A stretch of DNA of 64,000 nucleotides, taken from Mangrovimicrobium sediminis (GTDB lineage Bacteria > Pseudomonadota > Gammaproteobacteria > Pseudomonadales > Halieaceae). The stretch covers positions 124,001 through 188,000 of the forward strand of contig NZ_SRLE01000004.1 of assembly GCF_004745945.1 (NCBI RefSeq), read 5' to 3'. The translations under genes and the position numbers were made by a program. The notes below the pieces were generated by a model. That model saw only the letters and a list, made by a program, of their open reading frames with translations, did not search any database and was not told the origin of the DNA. Positions 14,845 to 24,329 of this stretch are shown piece after piece (position 1 is the first letter of the stretch; the number at the start of each line of letters is the position of its first letter).

Positions 14845-17343
14845 CTAGAAGTTGTAGATGAAATCCGCCCCGTACATGCGCGGCGGGATGCGCGCCCCGG
14901 TGAGGGAGCCCACCGCGTCGCCGTTGTCACCGTACTCGCCAAAATGTTCCTCGTCGGTGAGGTTGGTGGTCCACAGGGCGACCTCCCAGTCGCCGTTGTC
15001 CGGCAGCAGGGCGATGCGCGCGTTGATCAGGTAGAACGCGTCGATCTCACGCGCGGGATCGTTCAGGCTCTCCACCCGTTCGCTGCTCCAGGTGTAGTCG
15101 ATGCGCGGCAGCAGGGCGCCGAAGTCGCCCAGTTGCCAGCGGTACTCGGCGGAGAGGTTGACCTTGTGCTCCGGGGTGCCGACCCGCGGTTTGCCGGTGA
15201 GGTCGTCCTCCTCGGTCTCGCCGGCGGCCTCGAGGATGCGGAACTTGGTGTACTCGGTCTTCAGCCAGCTGTAGTTGCCGGCCAGGGTCAGGTTGTCGGT
15301 GGCCAGCCAGTAGGTCTCCAGCTCGATACCGTAGCCCTCCGCGTCGGAGTTGCGCAGGTTGTAGGAGGGGATCGGCTGGCCCAGCAGTTTCAGTTCCTGC
15401 AGGTTCTGGTAGTCGTAGAAGAACGCCGACGCGTTGAGTTGCAGGGAGCGGTCGAAGTACTGGCCCTTGCTGCCCACCTCGTAGTTGATCACTTCCTCCT
15501 CGTCATAGGAGGTGTCGATGTCCGGGCCGAAGTTGAGGCTGTTGAAGCCGCCGGACTTGAAGCCGGTGGCGACGCTGGCGTAGAGCATGGTGTCATCGGC
15601 CAGGGCGTAGTCGAGCACCACGCGGCCGGACAGGTTGTCCCAGGAGTCCGACTGGGTGGCGTCCAGCAGCGGCTGCCCGTTGTTGTAGAACGCCAGGCCG
15701 AAGTTGGCGCCGGCGATGGTGTTCTGGTACTGGCTGAACAGGCTGAACTCTTTCTCGTCGTAGGTGTAGCGCAGGCCGGCGGAGAGGTTCATGCGGTCGG
15801 TGATGCTGTAGGTGGCGTCGCCGTACACGGCGTAGCTCTCGTAGGTGCCGTCGGAGTAGACCTCTTCGACCCAGGGCTCGTAGGCGGCGATGCGCGGCTG
15901 CAGGCTGGGCAGGATCTGCTGGAAGATGCCGATAAACGGGTTGTCTGAAAGGCCGAAATCGCCCAGCGTGCCCTCGCCGTTGAGGAATGCCCAGACAAAG
16001 GAGGAGGCGGCGATACCGTCGAGCCCGGCGTCCCTCTGCTGCTGGCGGAAGCTTGGCGCGAGCTCGTCGATTTCCGAGTTGCTCAGGGTGGCGAGGTACT
16101 CGAGGTCCTCCGGCGTCTGGCCGGCGAAGGTCGCCAGGAACACGTCGGAGGTCTCGGAGCCAGCGCCCTTGAGCAGTTCCGCCCAGGCGAAACTTTCCAG
16201 GGTGCTGACGTTGAAGACCGCGGTGGTCAGGTGGCTGACGTGTTCGCGCGAGAAGGTCGCGCCGGTGGTCCATTTCAGCTTGTCGCTGGCGCCGGTCAGG
16301 CGGAATTCCTGCGAGAAGTAGTCGTTCTCTTCCGGGTTGTTGGAGTTGAACAGGTGGTCCAGGTTGTTGGAGCCATCCAGGTCTTCATCCAGTTCGGTGT
16401 TGAATTCGCGCCAGGCGGTGATCGAGGTGAAAGTCTTGTCGCCGAAGCTGTGATCCACCTGTAGCGAGGTGGCGAACTGGTCGCGGGCCTCGCGGTTGAC
16501 GTAGTCAGTGTGGATCTTGCCGAAGTCTGAATAGCTGCGACCCGGGTTGGCGTTCTCGAACACCGAGGCGATGGTGGTCTGGCGTGCGGCGGAGTGCTGG
16601 TCCAACTCGCTGTACTCGAGGCGCCAGCGCACGTCGGTGTCCGGGGTCGGGTTCCAGAGCAGGCTGCCGCGGATGGCCTGGATGTCCTCGTCGTTGAGGT
16701 CGGTGCCGTTGAGATTTTCAACATAGCCGTCGCGGTTGCGCGACACCGCCACCACGCGCACGGCGAGGTCGTCAGTCAGCGGCTGGTTCCACATCAGTTC
16801 CCCGTCGACGCGGCCGTAGTTGCCCACCGAGAGCTTGGCGCGGCCCTCCTGTTCGAACACCGGGTCCTGGGTCACCAGGTGGATGGCGCCGCCGGTGGCG
16901 TTGCGCCCGAACAGAGTACCCTGCGGGCCCTTGAGGACTTCGATACGCGCGAGGTCCACCAGGGCGGTCTCGGCGCCGGCGCCGCGCGCCGCGTAGACGC
17001 CGTCGATATACACCGCGACCGCCGGATCGGAGCCGACGGTCCAGTCATTGGTCTGCACGCCGCGGATCGAGTAGGTCGGCTGCAGCGACTTGAACACGTC
17101 CATCTCCACGCCGGCGGTGAACTGGCCGAGGTCGCCGAGGTTGCGCGCGCTGAGGTCCTCGACGTTTTCGGCGGTGAACACGCTGATGGCGATGGGTACG
17201 TCCTGTACATTCTCCGCGCGCTTTTGCGCGGTGACCACGACTTCCTCCAGGGTGTTCTGGGCCTGGGCCAGTGGCGCAAGGGCGAGGGTTGCGGTGGCGG
17301 CAATAACCGCAGTGGCGAGCGGGCGGGGAAGGAATGTAGGCAT
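14845..17343 (-). CDS. TonB-dependent outer membrane receptor
   Basis: An 832-residue outer membrane receptor. The ATG at 17343 was chosen because a GGAAG site precedes it and a signal peptide follows (cleavage after A-P-L-A-Q-A-Q). The mature N-terminus has a TonB-box-like E-E-V-V-V-T-A-Q-K-R, then the plug domain with V-P-I-A-I-S-V-F and G-P-Q-G-T-L-F-G-R-N-A-T-G-G-A-I. The rest is beta barrel ending in the expected aromatic residue (...D-F-I-Y-N-F). A long loop near residues 390-490 is rich in acidic and helical residues and is probably extracellular. The ligand cannot be inferred: no siderophore or vitamin genes are adjacent. Receptors of this length are abundant in marine gammaproteobacteria. 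Confidence 0.94.
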   Translation of the reverse strand: MPTFLPRPLATAVIAATATLALAPLAQAQNTLEEVVVTAQKRAENVQDVPIAISVFTAENVEDLSARNLGDLGQFTAGVEMDVFKSLQPTYSIRGVQTNDWTVGSDPAVAVYIDGVYAARGAGAETALVDLARIEVLKGPQGTLFGRNATGGAIHLVTQDPVFEQEGRAKLSVGNYGRVDGELMWNQPLTDDLAVRVVAVSRNRDGYVENLNGTDLNDEDIQAIRGSLLWNPTPDTDVRWRLEYSELDQHSAARQTTIASVFENANPGRSYSDFGKIHTDYVNREARDQFATSLQVDHSFGDKTFTSITAWREFNTELDEDLDGSNNLDHLFNSNNPEENDYFSQEFRLTGASDKLKWTTGATFSREHVSHLTTAVFNVSTLESFAWAELLKGAGSETSDVFLATFAGQTPEDLEYLATLSNSEIDELAPSFRQQQRDAGLDGIAASSFVWAFLNGEGTLGDFGLSDNPFIGIFQQILPSLQPRIAAYEPWVEEVYSDGTYESYAVYGDATYSITDRMNLSAGLRYTYDEKEFSLFSQYQNTIAGANFGLAFYNNGQPLLDATQSDSWDNLSGRVVLDYALADDTMLYASVATGFKSGGFNSLNFGPDIDTSYDEEEVINYEVGSKGQYFDRSLQLNASAFFYDYQNLQELKLLGQPIPSYNLRNSDAEGYGIELETYWLATDNLTLAGNYSWLKTEYTKFRILEAAGETEEDDLTGKPRVGTPEHKVNLSAEYRWQLGDFGALLPRIDYTWSSERVESLNDPAREIDAFYLINARIALLPDNGDWEVALWTTNLTDEEHFGEYGDNGDAVGSLTGARIPPRMYGADFIYNF

Positions 17344-17420
17344 TGTTGTCTTCCGGTGGCTTGCGGGATGGGGCACATCATAAGGAAATTGACGCCGCGG
17401 AATCCACCGCTAAATCGACC

Positions 17421-18308
17421 CTATTCGCCGGCCTCGTCTTCGCTGCGCAACTGGGTCTCGGGGGCGTGTCCGGGGGCCGGCAGGTGGCTGCCGCAGCGTC
17501 GGCAGTAGTGTGCCGTGGGGTCGGTTTCTGCGGCGGCGCAGGTGGTGCAGTTGCGCAGGTTGCGCAGGCGGTCGGCGCGCTCGCGCATCTGGCCGCGGGT
17601 CATCTCTGCGGTGACGATGCCAGTGGGCACGGCGATGACCGCGTAGCCGATCAGCATGCCCACAGATGACAGTATCTGCCCCAGCGGTGTCTGCGGCGTG
17701 ACGTCGCCGTAGCCCACGGTGGTGATGGTGACGATCGCCCAGTAGATGCTGTGGGGAATGTTGTTGAAGCCGTGCTCGGGCCCCTCGATGACATAGATCA
17801 GGCAGCCGAAAATCGTGGCGAGGATGATCATCAGCGAGAAGAACACGAAGATCTTGCGCGTTGAGCGGTGCAGCGCACCGGCCAGGTCGTTGGCCTCGTT
17901 GAGCAGGGCGAGCAGGCGCAGCACGCGGAAAATACGCAGGATGCGCAACAGGCGGATGATCAGCAGCGGTGCCGTTTGCGGCAACAGCAATGAGAGGTAG
18001 GTGGGCAACAGGGCGAGGAGGTCGACCACGCCGTAGATGCTGGTTGCGTAGCCCTTGCGGTTGGGAACGCACCACAGCCGTACCAGGTATTCCACGGTAA
18101 ACAGGGCGGTGAACACCCACTCGATGCGCAGGAACAGCGCACCGTAGTCGCGGTGGTAGTCGGCGATGGAGTCGAGCAACACCACCATGACGCTGGTGAT
18201 GATGATGGCGATCAGGACCAGGTCGAACCACTTGCCGGCGGTGGTCTCGGTACCGAAGATGACCTCGTAGTATCTGCGCTGCAGCGGTGTCTGTTCTCTG
18301 GTGCTCAT
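17421..18308 (-). CDS. Voltage-gated-type potassium channel with C-terminal zinc ribbon
   Basis: A 295-residue six-helix ion channel. The S4-like voltage sensor is at residues 118-136, with Arg repeated every third or fourth position (R-L-L-R-I-L-R-I-F-R-V-L-R). The pore helix leads to the selectivity filter T-T-V-G-Y-G-D at 196-202, which indicates potassium selectivity. After S6, a short basic coiled segment (about 232-252) is followed by a C2-C2 zinc ribbon with Cys254, Cys257, Cys269 and Cys272, in place of the RCK or cyclic-nucleotide domain of many bacterial channels. It is divergent from the PhzF-like gene. The ribbon probably acts in assembly or gating, which is inference. Confidence 0.93.
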   Translation of the reverse strand: MSTREQTPLQRRYYEVIFGTETTAGKWFDLVLIAIIITSVMVVLLDSIADYHRDYGALFLRIEWVFTALFTVEYLVRLWCVPNRKGYATSIYGVVDLLALLPTYLSLLLPQTAPLLIIRLLRILRIFRVLRLLALLNEANDLAGALHRSTRKIFVFFSLMIILATIFGCLIYVIEGPEHGFNNIPHSIYWAIVTITTVGYGDVTPQTPLGQILSSVGMLIGYAVIAVPTGIVTAEMTRGQMRERADRLRNLRNCTTCAAAETDPTAHYCRRCGSHLPAPGHAPETQLRSEDEAGE

Positions 18309-18409
18309 GCGCGTCGGCGGTCCACTATCCCTGGCGAAGAGCAGCCACTATAGTAAAGCGCCCCGGCCAGCACAACGCGCCGGGGTTTGCCCAAACCCAG
18401 GACCAGAAC

Positions 18410-19210
18410 ATGACCAACCCACTCTACGTGGTCGATGCCTTTGCCAGCGGACCGTTCACCGGCAATCCCGCCGCGGTGATGCCGCTGCCGGGCTGGCTCG
18501 ACGATGCGCTGATGCAGGCGGTCGCCGCGCAGAACAATCTCGCGGAGACCGCGTTCCTGGTGCCTGCAGGGGACGACTGGGAACTGCGCTGGTTCACGCC
18601 CGCCGTCGAGGTGCCGCTGTGCGGCCACGCTACCCTGGCCAGCGCCCACGTCCTGTTCACCCATCTCGGACTGGCGGCGCCGGCGGTGACCTTCCATACG
18701 CGCTCCGGGCGCCTGCGGGTGGCGCGCGAGGGCGCTGCCCTCACGCTGGATTTCCCGCCCTACGCCCTGCGCGAGGTACCCGCGGACGCGGCGGTCACCG
18801 CTGCCCTGGGCGCTTCGCCGAGGGAGTTTCTGTGGGTGGAAGGCGCGGACAAGCAACTGTGTGTGTTCGATAGCCAGGCCGAAGTGGCTGCGCTGTCGCC
18901 TGACTTTCCGGCGCTGCTCGCGGCCACGCCGCGCTGCGTGGTGGCCACCGCGCCGGGCGATGACTGTGATTTCGTCTCGCGATTTTTCGGCCCGCAGGTG
19001 GGCATCGACGAGGATCCGGTCACCGGCTCGGCGCACTGCGCGCTGGTGCCGTACTGGGCTAAGCGGCTGGGCAGGGACGACTTGCAGGCGCGGCAGATCT
19101 CGGCGCGCGGCGGCAATATCGATTGCGTCCTGCGCGATGGCCGGGTCTTTCTCACGGGTACCGCGCGGACCTATCTGTGCGGCGAGGTGGATCTGGCCGC
19201 CGAAGCTTAA
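18410..19210 (+). CDS. PhzF family isomerase-like protein
   Basis: A 266-residue protein of the PhzF/diaminopimelate-epimerase fold. It has the family signature near the N-terminus (V-V-D-A-F-A-S-G-P-F-T-G-N-P-A-A-V), the catalytic Glu46 in N-N-L-A-E-T, F-T-P-A-V-E-V-P-L-C-G-H-A-T-L, and the C-terminal G-I-D-E-D-P-V-T-G-S-A-H-C. All key residues of the active subfamily are present. True phenazine genes are absent, so it is likely a general isomerase of unknown substrate. The ATG at 18410 starts the conserved region. Its stop overlaps the convergent bioA stop by 4 bp. Confidence 0.92.
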   Translation: MTNPLYVVDAFASGPFTGNPAAVMPLPGWLDDALMQAVAAQNNLAETAFLVPAGDDWELRWFTPAVEVPLCGHATLASAHVLFTHLGLAAPAVTFHTRSGRLRVAREGAALTLDFPPYALREVPADAAVTAALGASPREFLWVEGADKQLCVFDSQAEVAALSPDFPALLAATPRCVVATAPGDDCDFVSRFFGPQVGIDEDPVTGSAHCALVPYWAKRLGRDDLQARQISARGGNIDCVLRDGRVFLTGTARTYLCGEVDLAAEA

Positions 19211-20511
19211 CCGCCGGGCAGCTGCCCGACGACTTCGACCATCGCCCCGGTCAGCGTCGCCAGATCCGCGTCGGACATCACATAGGGCGGCATGCAGTAC
19301 ACCAGCTTGCCGAAGGGCCGCACCCACACCCCGCGCTCGACAAAGCGCGGCTGCACGCTGGCCAGGTCCACCGGTTCGCGCAACTCGATCACGCCAATCG
19401 CCCCCAGGGTGCGCACCTCGGCGACCTGGGGCAGCTCGCGCGCCGGTGCCAGCCCGTTGCCCAGGGCGTTTTCGATGCGCTGCACCTCGCGTTGCCAGGG
19501 CTGCGAGAGCAGCAGTTCCACGCTGGCGATGGCCGTGGCGCAGGCCAGCGGGTTGGCCATGAACGTGGGCCCGTGCATGAAGGCGCCGCCCTCGCCGGCG
19601 CTGATGGTCGCGGTGATCTCTTCGGTGGCCAGGGTCGCCGCCAGGGTCATGTAACCGCCGGTCAGTGCCTTGCCCAGGCACAGGATGTCCGGCGTCACGT
19701 CCGCGTGCTGCAGCGCGAACAGCTTGCCGGTACGGCCGAACCCGGTGGCGATCTCGTCGAAGATCAACAGCACGTCGAAGGCGTCGCACAGGGCGCGCAG
19801 CTTGCGCAGGTAGTCGGGGGAGTAAAAGCGCATGCCGCCGGCGCCCTGGACCACGGGCTCGACGATGACCGCTGCGATCTGTTCGCCCTGTTCCGCCAGC
19901 AGGTCGGCGACCTGGGTCATCTGTGACTCCGGGCACTCGCGGTCGACCGGGCAGTCCGGGGCATCGACGAAAAAGTGCGGGTAGAGCACGTCACCAAACA
20001 GGTGGTGCATGCCGGTCACCGGGTCGCATACGGACATGGCGCCGAAGGTGTCGCCGTGGTAACCCTGGCGCAGCGCGACCAGCTTGCGCTTGTTGCCACG
20101 GCCGCGCGCGTACTGGTACTGGATGGCCATTTTCATGGCCACTTCCACGGCGACTGAACCGGAATCGCTGAAGAACACCCGTTGCAGGGGCTCCGGGGTG
20201 ATGCGCGTGAGTAGCTGCGCCAGCTTGATCGCAGGCGGGTGAGTCAGGCCGCCGAACATGACATGGGCCATGTCCTCGAGCTGCGCCTGTACCGCGCGGT
20301 TGAGCACTGGGTGGTTGTAGCCGTGGATCGCACACCACCAGGAGGCCATGCCGTCGATCAGTTCGCGGCCGTCCGCCAGGCGCAGGCGCACGCCGCTGGC
20401 GCTGGTCACCGGGTAGATCTCCCCAGCCGGCGGTGACGCCGCGTAGGGATGCCACAGCAGTTCGCGATCCAGTGCCTGTAATTTGCGTGTGTTGTCGCCG
20501 GCGTCGCTCAC
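19207..20511 (-). CDS. bioA: Adenosylmethionine-8-amino-7-oxononanoate aminotransferase
   Basis: A 434-residue class III PLP aminotransferase that converts 7-keto-8-aminopelargonate to 7,8-diaminopelargonate in biotin synthesis, using SAM as amino donor. BioA hallmarks are the N-terminal L-W-H-P-Y-A, M-A-S-W-W-C-A-I-H-G-Y-N-H-P, and the PLP lysine in C-L-G-K-A-L-T-G-G. The W-W-C-A-I-H stretch separates it from other class III enzymes. It starts with GTG in a GTGA overlap with the tesA stop, so bioA is translated from the tesA transcript. The rest of the biotin pathway is not in this window. Confidence 0.95.
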   Translation of the reverse strand: MSDAGDNTRKLQALDRELLWHPYAASPPAGEIYPVTSASGVRLRLADGRELIDGMASWWCAIHGYNHPVLNRAVQAQLEDMAHVMFGGLTHPPAIKLAQLLTRITPEPLQRVFFSDSGSVAVEVAMKMAIQYQYARGRGNKRKLVALRQGYHGDTFGAMSVCDPVTGMHHLFGDVLYPHFFVDAPDCPVDRECPESQMTQVADLLAEQGEQIAAVIVEPVVQGAGGMRFYSPDYLRKLRALCDAFDVLLIFDEIATGFGRTGKLFALQHADVTPDILCLGKALTGGYMTLAATLATEEITATISAGEGGAFMHGPTFMANPLACATAIASVELLLSQPWQREVQRIENALGNGLAPARELPQVAEVRTLGAIGVIELREPVDLASVQPRFVERGVWVRPFGKLVYCMPPYVMSDADLATLTGAMVEVVGQLPGG

Positions 20512-21140
20512 TGCAGCGCCTCGCGAATGGCGGGCAGCACGTTGGCCAGCATCTGCGCCTGGGCCTCCGGTTGCGGGTGGATGCCGTCCCCCTGCATTAA
20601 TTCGGGCCGGCCGGCGATGCCATCGAGGATAAAGGGGCCGAGCCCGGCGCCGGTGGCCTGCGCCACCTCGGCAAAGCTGGTGTGGAAGGCCTCGGTGTAG
20701 CGGCGGCCGTAGTTGGGCGGAATATGCATGGGCAGCAACAGCACCTCGGCGCCGGCAGCCTGTGACTGGGTCACCAGTTGCGTGAGGTTCTCGCGCAGGG
20801 TGGCCAGGGGGAAGCCGCGCAGGCCGTCGTTGCCGCCCAGTTCGATGATGACCAGGTCCGGCGCGTGGGTTTCGAGCAGTGCCGGCAGGCGGCGCAGGGC
20901 GCCGTCGGTGGTCTCGCCGCTGATGCTGGCGTTGATCACCGCGATATCCCCGTCGCGCAATTCGTCGGCCAATAGACTCACCCAGCCCTGTTGCAAAGAC
21001 ATGCCATAGGCGGCGCTGATACTATCGCCCAGCACCATGAGCCGGGTCGGTGCGGCGCGGGCGCCGCTGGCCAGCAGCAGGCACAGGCATAATCCACACA
21101 GCCAGGTGTACCGTAACAGGAGGGAAAAGGCGGAAGGCAT
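20508..21140 (-). CDS. tesA: Periplasmic SGNH arylesterase/thioesterase I
   Basis: A 210-residue TesA-type GDSL hydrolase. A signal peptide (about 1-30, ending S-G-A-R-A-A) sends it to the periplasm. Block I has the nucleophile Ser40 in G-D-S, block III is G-G-N-D at 102-105, and block V has Asp185/His188 in D-G-I-H-P. The start at 21140 is the last good ATG before the signal peptide. It shares the CATG at 21138-21141 with the divergent ybbA start. The tesA/ybbA-ybbP pairing is also seen in E. coli. The substrate is probably acyl esters or thioesters of lysophospholipid type. Confidence 0.93.
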   Translation of the reverse strand: MPSAFSLLLRYTWLCGLCLCLLLASGARAAPTRLMVLGDSISAAYGMSLQQGWVSLLADELRDGDIAVINASISGETTDGALRRLPALLETHAPDLVIIELGGNDGLRGFPLATLRENLTQLVTQSQAAGAEVLLLPMHIPPNYGRRYTEAFHTSFAEVAQATGAGLGPFILDGIAGRPELMQGDGIHPQPEAQAQMLANVLPAIREALQ

Positions 21141-21807
21141 GATCAGGACAGAAAATCTGGGCAAGCGGGTGTCTGTGGGCGGCGGCGAGCTGGAAATACT
21201 GAAAGGGATAACGCTGGAAATCAAGGGGGGCGATTCCGTTGCGATCGTCGGCGCCTCCGGATCCGGAAAATCCACCTTGCTCGGGCTGCTCGCGGGACTC
21301 GATGAATCCAGTGCCGGGCGCGTGTGGCTGGACGGCGAGGACCTCGGCGCACTCGACGAAGATGGGCGCGCCCTGCTGCGCGCACGCAAGGTCGGCTTCG
21401 TGTTCCAGGCCTTCCAGTTACTGCCGGCGCTCACCGCGCTGGAAAACGTGATGCTGCCGCTGGAGTTGCGCGGCGAGCACAGCGCCGGTGAACAGGCGCG
21501 GCGCTTCCTCGCCCGGGTCGGGCTGGAGGCACGGCTGGACCACTACCCGCGGCAGATGTCCGGCGGCGAGCAGCAGCGGGTGGCCATCGCCCGCGCCTTT
21601 GCCGCCCGCCCGGCGATCCTGTTCGCCGACGAACCCACCGGCAATCTCGACACTCACACCGGCGAGCGCATCGTCGATCTGCTGTTCGAACTGAACCGGG
21701 AGGAGGGCACGACCCTGGTGCTGGTCACCCACGATACCGGCCTCGCCGCGCGCTGCTCGCGCCAGCTGACCCTGGAGGCCGGCGCACTGGTCGGCGATAC
21801 CGCCTGA
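21139..21807 (+). CDS. ybbA: ABC transporter ATP-binding protein, YbbA type
   Basis: A 222-residue ATPase of the MacB/LolD class. Walker [10 protein letters not shown] is at 38-46, the signature is [14 protein letters not shown], Walker B is [12 protein letters not shown], and the switch His lies in L-V-T-H-D-T. Its permease is encoded immediately downstream with a TGATG overlap. AGGAGG at about 21119-21124 is rather far (about 15 nt) from the ATG. Divergence from tesA with overlapping start codons means both promoters lie inside the opposite gene. Confidence 0.94.
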   Translation: MIRTENLGKRVSVGGGELEILKGITLEIKGGDSVAIVGASGSGKSTLLGLLAGLDESSAGRVWLDGEDLGALDEDGRALLRARKVGFVFQAFQLLPALTALENVMLPLELRGEHSAGEQARRFLARVGLEARLDHYPRQMSGGEQQRVAIARAFAARPAILFADEPTGNLDTHTGERIVDLLFELNREEGTTLVLVTHDTGLAARCSRQLTLEAGALVGDTA

Positions 21808-24284
21808 TGGCCCGCGCCTCCCTGCGCATGCTGGCGCGCGACTGGCGCGGCGGCGAACTCGGTGTGCTGGTGGCAGCGCTGGTGCTCGCGGTGGGCCTGG
21901 TCTCCGGCATCAGCGCGTTCACCGCGCGCCTGCAGGACGCGCTGGAGCGCGAGAGCCACCGCTTTCTCGCCGCCGACCTGGTGCTGCGCAGTGCCAGGCC
22001 GCTGGATTCCGCATGGCTGGAGGAGGCCGAGGGGCGCGGCCTGCGTACGGCACAGACCCTGAGTTTCCCGTCCATGGCCTTTGGTGACGGCGAGCGTATG
22101 CACCTGGTGTCGGTCAAGGCGGTCAGCGACAACTACCCCCTGCGCGGCGAATTGCTGTATGCCGATTCGGGATTCGCCCCGGCCCAGGCGGCCGCGCGCG
22201 GGCCGGTGCCCGGAGAGAGCTGGCTGGACTCGCGCCTGTTTGCCCTGCTCGAGGTGGAAAGCGGCGACGAGGTCGGGCTCGGCGATGCCCAGCTGCGGGT
22301 GACCGGCGCCGTGCGCGGCGAACCGGACCAGGGCGCCGGCTTCTACGGCTACGGGCCGCGCCTGATGATGCATCTCGACGATATCCCCGCCACCGGCGTG
22401 GTGCAGCCCGGGAGCCGGGTCGAGTACCGGCAGTTGTTCGCCGGTGACCCGGGGGTGTTGGAGGACTTCCGGCAGTGGCTGGAACCGCAGTTGGCGGGCG
22501 ACCAGCGCGTGCTGGACCTGGACCGCGGGCAGCCCGGTATCGGCCGCGCCCTGCAACGCGCCGAGCGTTTCCTGCTGCTTGCGGGCAGCCTGGCGGTGGT
22601 GCTGGCCGGGGTCGCCATCGCCCTGGCCGCGGCCCGCTTCAGCGAGCGCCACGCGGACTACGTCGCGGTGATGAAGAGCCTCGGCGCCACTTCCGGCAGT
22701 ATCACCCGGCTCTACGGCGGCAGCCTGGCACTGCTCGGTCTCGCCGCTGCGGTAACCGGTTGCCTGCTGGGCTGGAGCCTGCAGGCGACCTTCTTCCGCC
22801 TGTTCGCCGACGAGCTGCCGCTGACTCCGGGGGCGGCGGGTGTGCGCCCCTACCTGGTCGGCGCGGTCACCGCCATGGTCTGCGTGCTGGCCTTCGCCTG
22901 GCCGCCGATACGGCGGCTGGCGGGCGCCAGTCCCTTGCGCGTGTTGCGCCGGGACCTGCCCTCAGCGGTGCGCCGCAGCGGCGGGGACTACCTGCTCGGC
23001 TTCGCCGCGGTCGTGTTGTTGATGTTGTGGTATTCGCAGGACTGGCGGCTCACCGCGGCGGTATTGGCCGGCATGGCCGTGGTGGTCGCCCTGGGCGTGG
23101 GCGGCGCACTGTTACTGCTGCGCAGCGGCCGCGCGCTGGGCATGCGCGCCGGCAGCCTGTGGAGGCTGGCCCTGGGCAGCCTGCAGCGGCGCGGCATCGG
23201 CAATGCGCTGCAGGTGGTGGTGTTCGGCCTCGCCATCATGCAGCTGTTGGTGCTGTTGCTGGTGCGCACGTCGCTGCTCGAGGAATGGCGCCTGCAGCTG
23301 CCCGAGAACACGCCCAATCACTTCCTGATCAATATCGCGCCGGCGGATGCACCGCGCCTGGAAGCGGCCATGGCCGAGGCCGGCCTGCACAGCGAGCCGC
23401 TGTTCCCCATGGTCCGTGCCCGCCTGATGGCGATCGACGGGGTGGACCTGCCCAGCCGCGAGGACGCCGGTGAAGACCAGCCGCACCAGCGCGAGAGCAA
23501 CCTGACCTTCTCGGCCACGCTACCGGCGGACAATGAACTGGTGGCAGGGCAGTGGTGGGATCCGGATACGCAGGAGTCGCTGGTCTCGGTGGAGGCCGGT
23601 TACGCCGAGCAGATGGGCCTGCAGGTAGGCGACCGCATGTCCCTGCTGGTGGGCGAGCGGCCGCTGGAGGCCAAGGTCGCCAGCCTGCGCTCGCTGCAGT
23701 GGGAGTCGATGCGGCCGAACTTCTTCCTGGTGTTCCCGCCGGCGGTGCTCAGCGACTATCCGGCGACATGGATGACCAGCTTCTACCTGGACCCCGGCGA
23801 CAAGCTGTTCCTCAACCGGCTGGTGCGTGAGTTTCCCACCGTCACGCTGATCGAGATGGACGAGGTGATCAGCCAGGTGCGCGGCATTATCGACCAGGTC
23901 TCCGCGGCGGTGGAACTGGTGCTTGCGGTGATCCTGGTGACCGGTGCCCTGGTGTTGATCGCCGGCGTGCAGGCGAGCCTCGACGAGCGCCTGCGCGAGG
24001 GCGCCATCCTGCGCGCGCTGGGGGCGCCGCGCTCGCGGGTGCTGGGCGCGCTGGCGATCGAGTTCAGTGTACTCGGGCTGTTCGCCGGGGTGCTTGCGGT
24101 GGTGGCGGCGGAGGTCGGTGTCGGCGCGCTGCAGGTGCTGGCGCTGGACATGCGTTACACGCCGTCGCCCTGGTCCTGGCCCCTCGGGCTGTTGGCGGGT
24201 GCGGTGCTGATCGGCACGCTCGGCGTCTTCAGTGCGCGGCGGGTAGTCTCCGCGCCGCCGGTGGCGGTGCTGCGCGAATTGTGA
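21807..24284 (+). CDS. ybbP: ABC transporter permease, YbbP type
   Basis: An 825-residue FtsX/MacB-like permease with the large-duplicate architecture of YbbP. An N-terminal helix is followed by a periplasmic domain, a first FtsX block (about 260-380, F-S-E-R-H-A-D-Y-V-A-V-M-K-S-L-G-A), extra central helices (about 390-490), a second periplasmic domain and a C-terminal FtsX block (about 700-825, with R-E-G-A-I-L-R-A-L-G-A). With YbbA it forms an exporter or lipid-extracting mechanotransmission complex in the inner membrane. The tesA link suggests handling of acyl chains, but this is inference. Start and stop codons overlap (TGATG). Confidence 0.93.
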   Translation: MARASLRMLARDWRGGELGVLVAALVLAVGLVSGISAFTARLQDALERESHRFLAADLVLRSARPLDSAWLEEAEGRGLRTAQTLSFPSMAFGDGERMHLVSVKAVSDNYPLRGELLYADSGFAPAQAAARGPVPGESWLDSRLFALLEVESGDEVGLGDAQLRVTGAVRGEPDQGAGFYGYGPRLMMHLDDIPATGVVQPGSRVEYRQLFAGDPGVLEDFRQWLEPQLAGDQRVLDLDRGQPGIGRALQRAERFLLLAGSLAVVLAGVAIALAAARFSERHADYVAVMKSLGATSGSITRLYGGSLALLGLAAAVTGCLLGWSLQATFFRLFADELPLTPGAAGVRPYLVGAVTAMVCVLAFAWPPIRRLAGASPLRVLRRDLPSAVRRSGGDYLLGFAAVVLLMLWYSQDWRLTAAVLAGMAVVVALGVGGALLLLRSGRALGMRAGSLWRLALGSLQRRGIGNALQVVVFGLAIMQLLVLLLVRTSLLEEWRLQLPENTPNHFLINIAPADAPRLEAAMAEAGLHSEPLFPMVRARLMAIDGVDLPSREDAGEDQPHQRESNLTFSATLPADNELVAGQWWDPDTQESLVSVEAGYAEQMGLQVGDRMSLLVGERPLEAKVASLRSLQWESMRPNFFLVFPPAVLSDYPATWMTSFYLDPGDKLFLNRLVREFPTVTLIEMDEVISQVRGIIDQVSAAVELVLAVILVTGALVLIAGVQASLDERLREGAILRALGAPRSRVLGALAIEFSVLGLFAGVLAVVAAEVGVGALQVLALDMRYTPSPWSWPLGLLAGAVLIGTLGVFSARRVVSAPPVAVLREL

Positions 24285-24289
24285 CGCCC

Positions 24290-24311
24290 GGGTAATATAA
24301 CCGTCACAAAA
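24290..24311 (+). promoter_or_regulatory. Pho-box-like repeat before arsC
   Basis: Two adjacent 11-mers, GGGTAATATAA and CCGTCACAAAA, resemble the repeats before phoB and pstS in this window. The spacing is the same (11 bp) and most positions of GTAAT and GTCACAA are kept. It lies 19 bp before the GTG of arsC. The -10 box is not clear. Confidence 0.35.
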
Positions 24312-24329
24312 CGCTGGCAGGCTGCCCCG

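Noticed and set aside
18305-19936. 543-residue minus-strand frame across phzF-like and bioA genes
   Set aside because: It crosses two well-supported genes out of frame and carries no motif.
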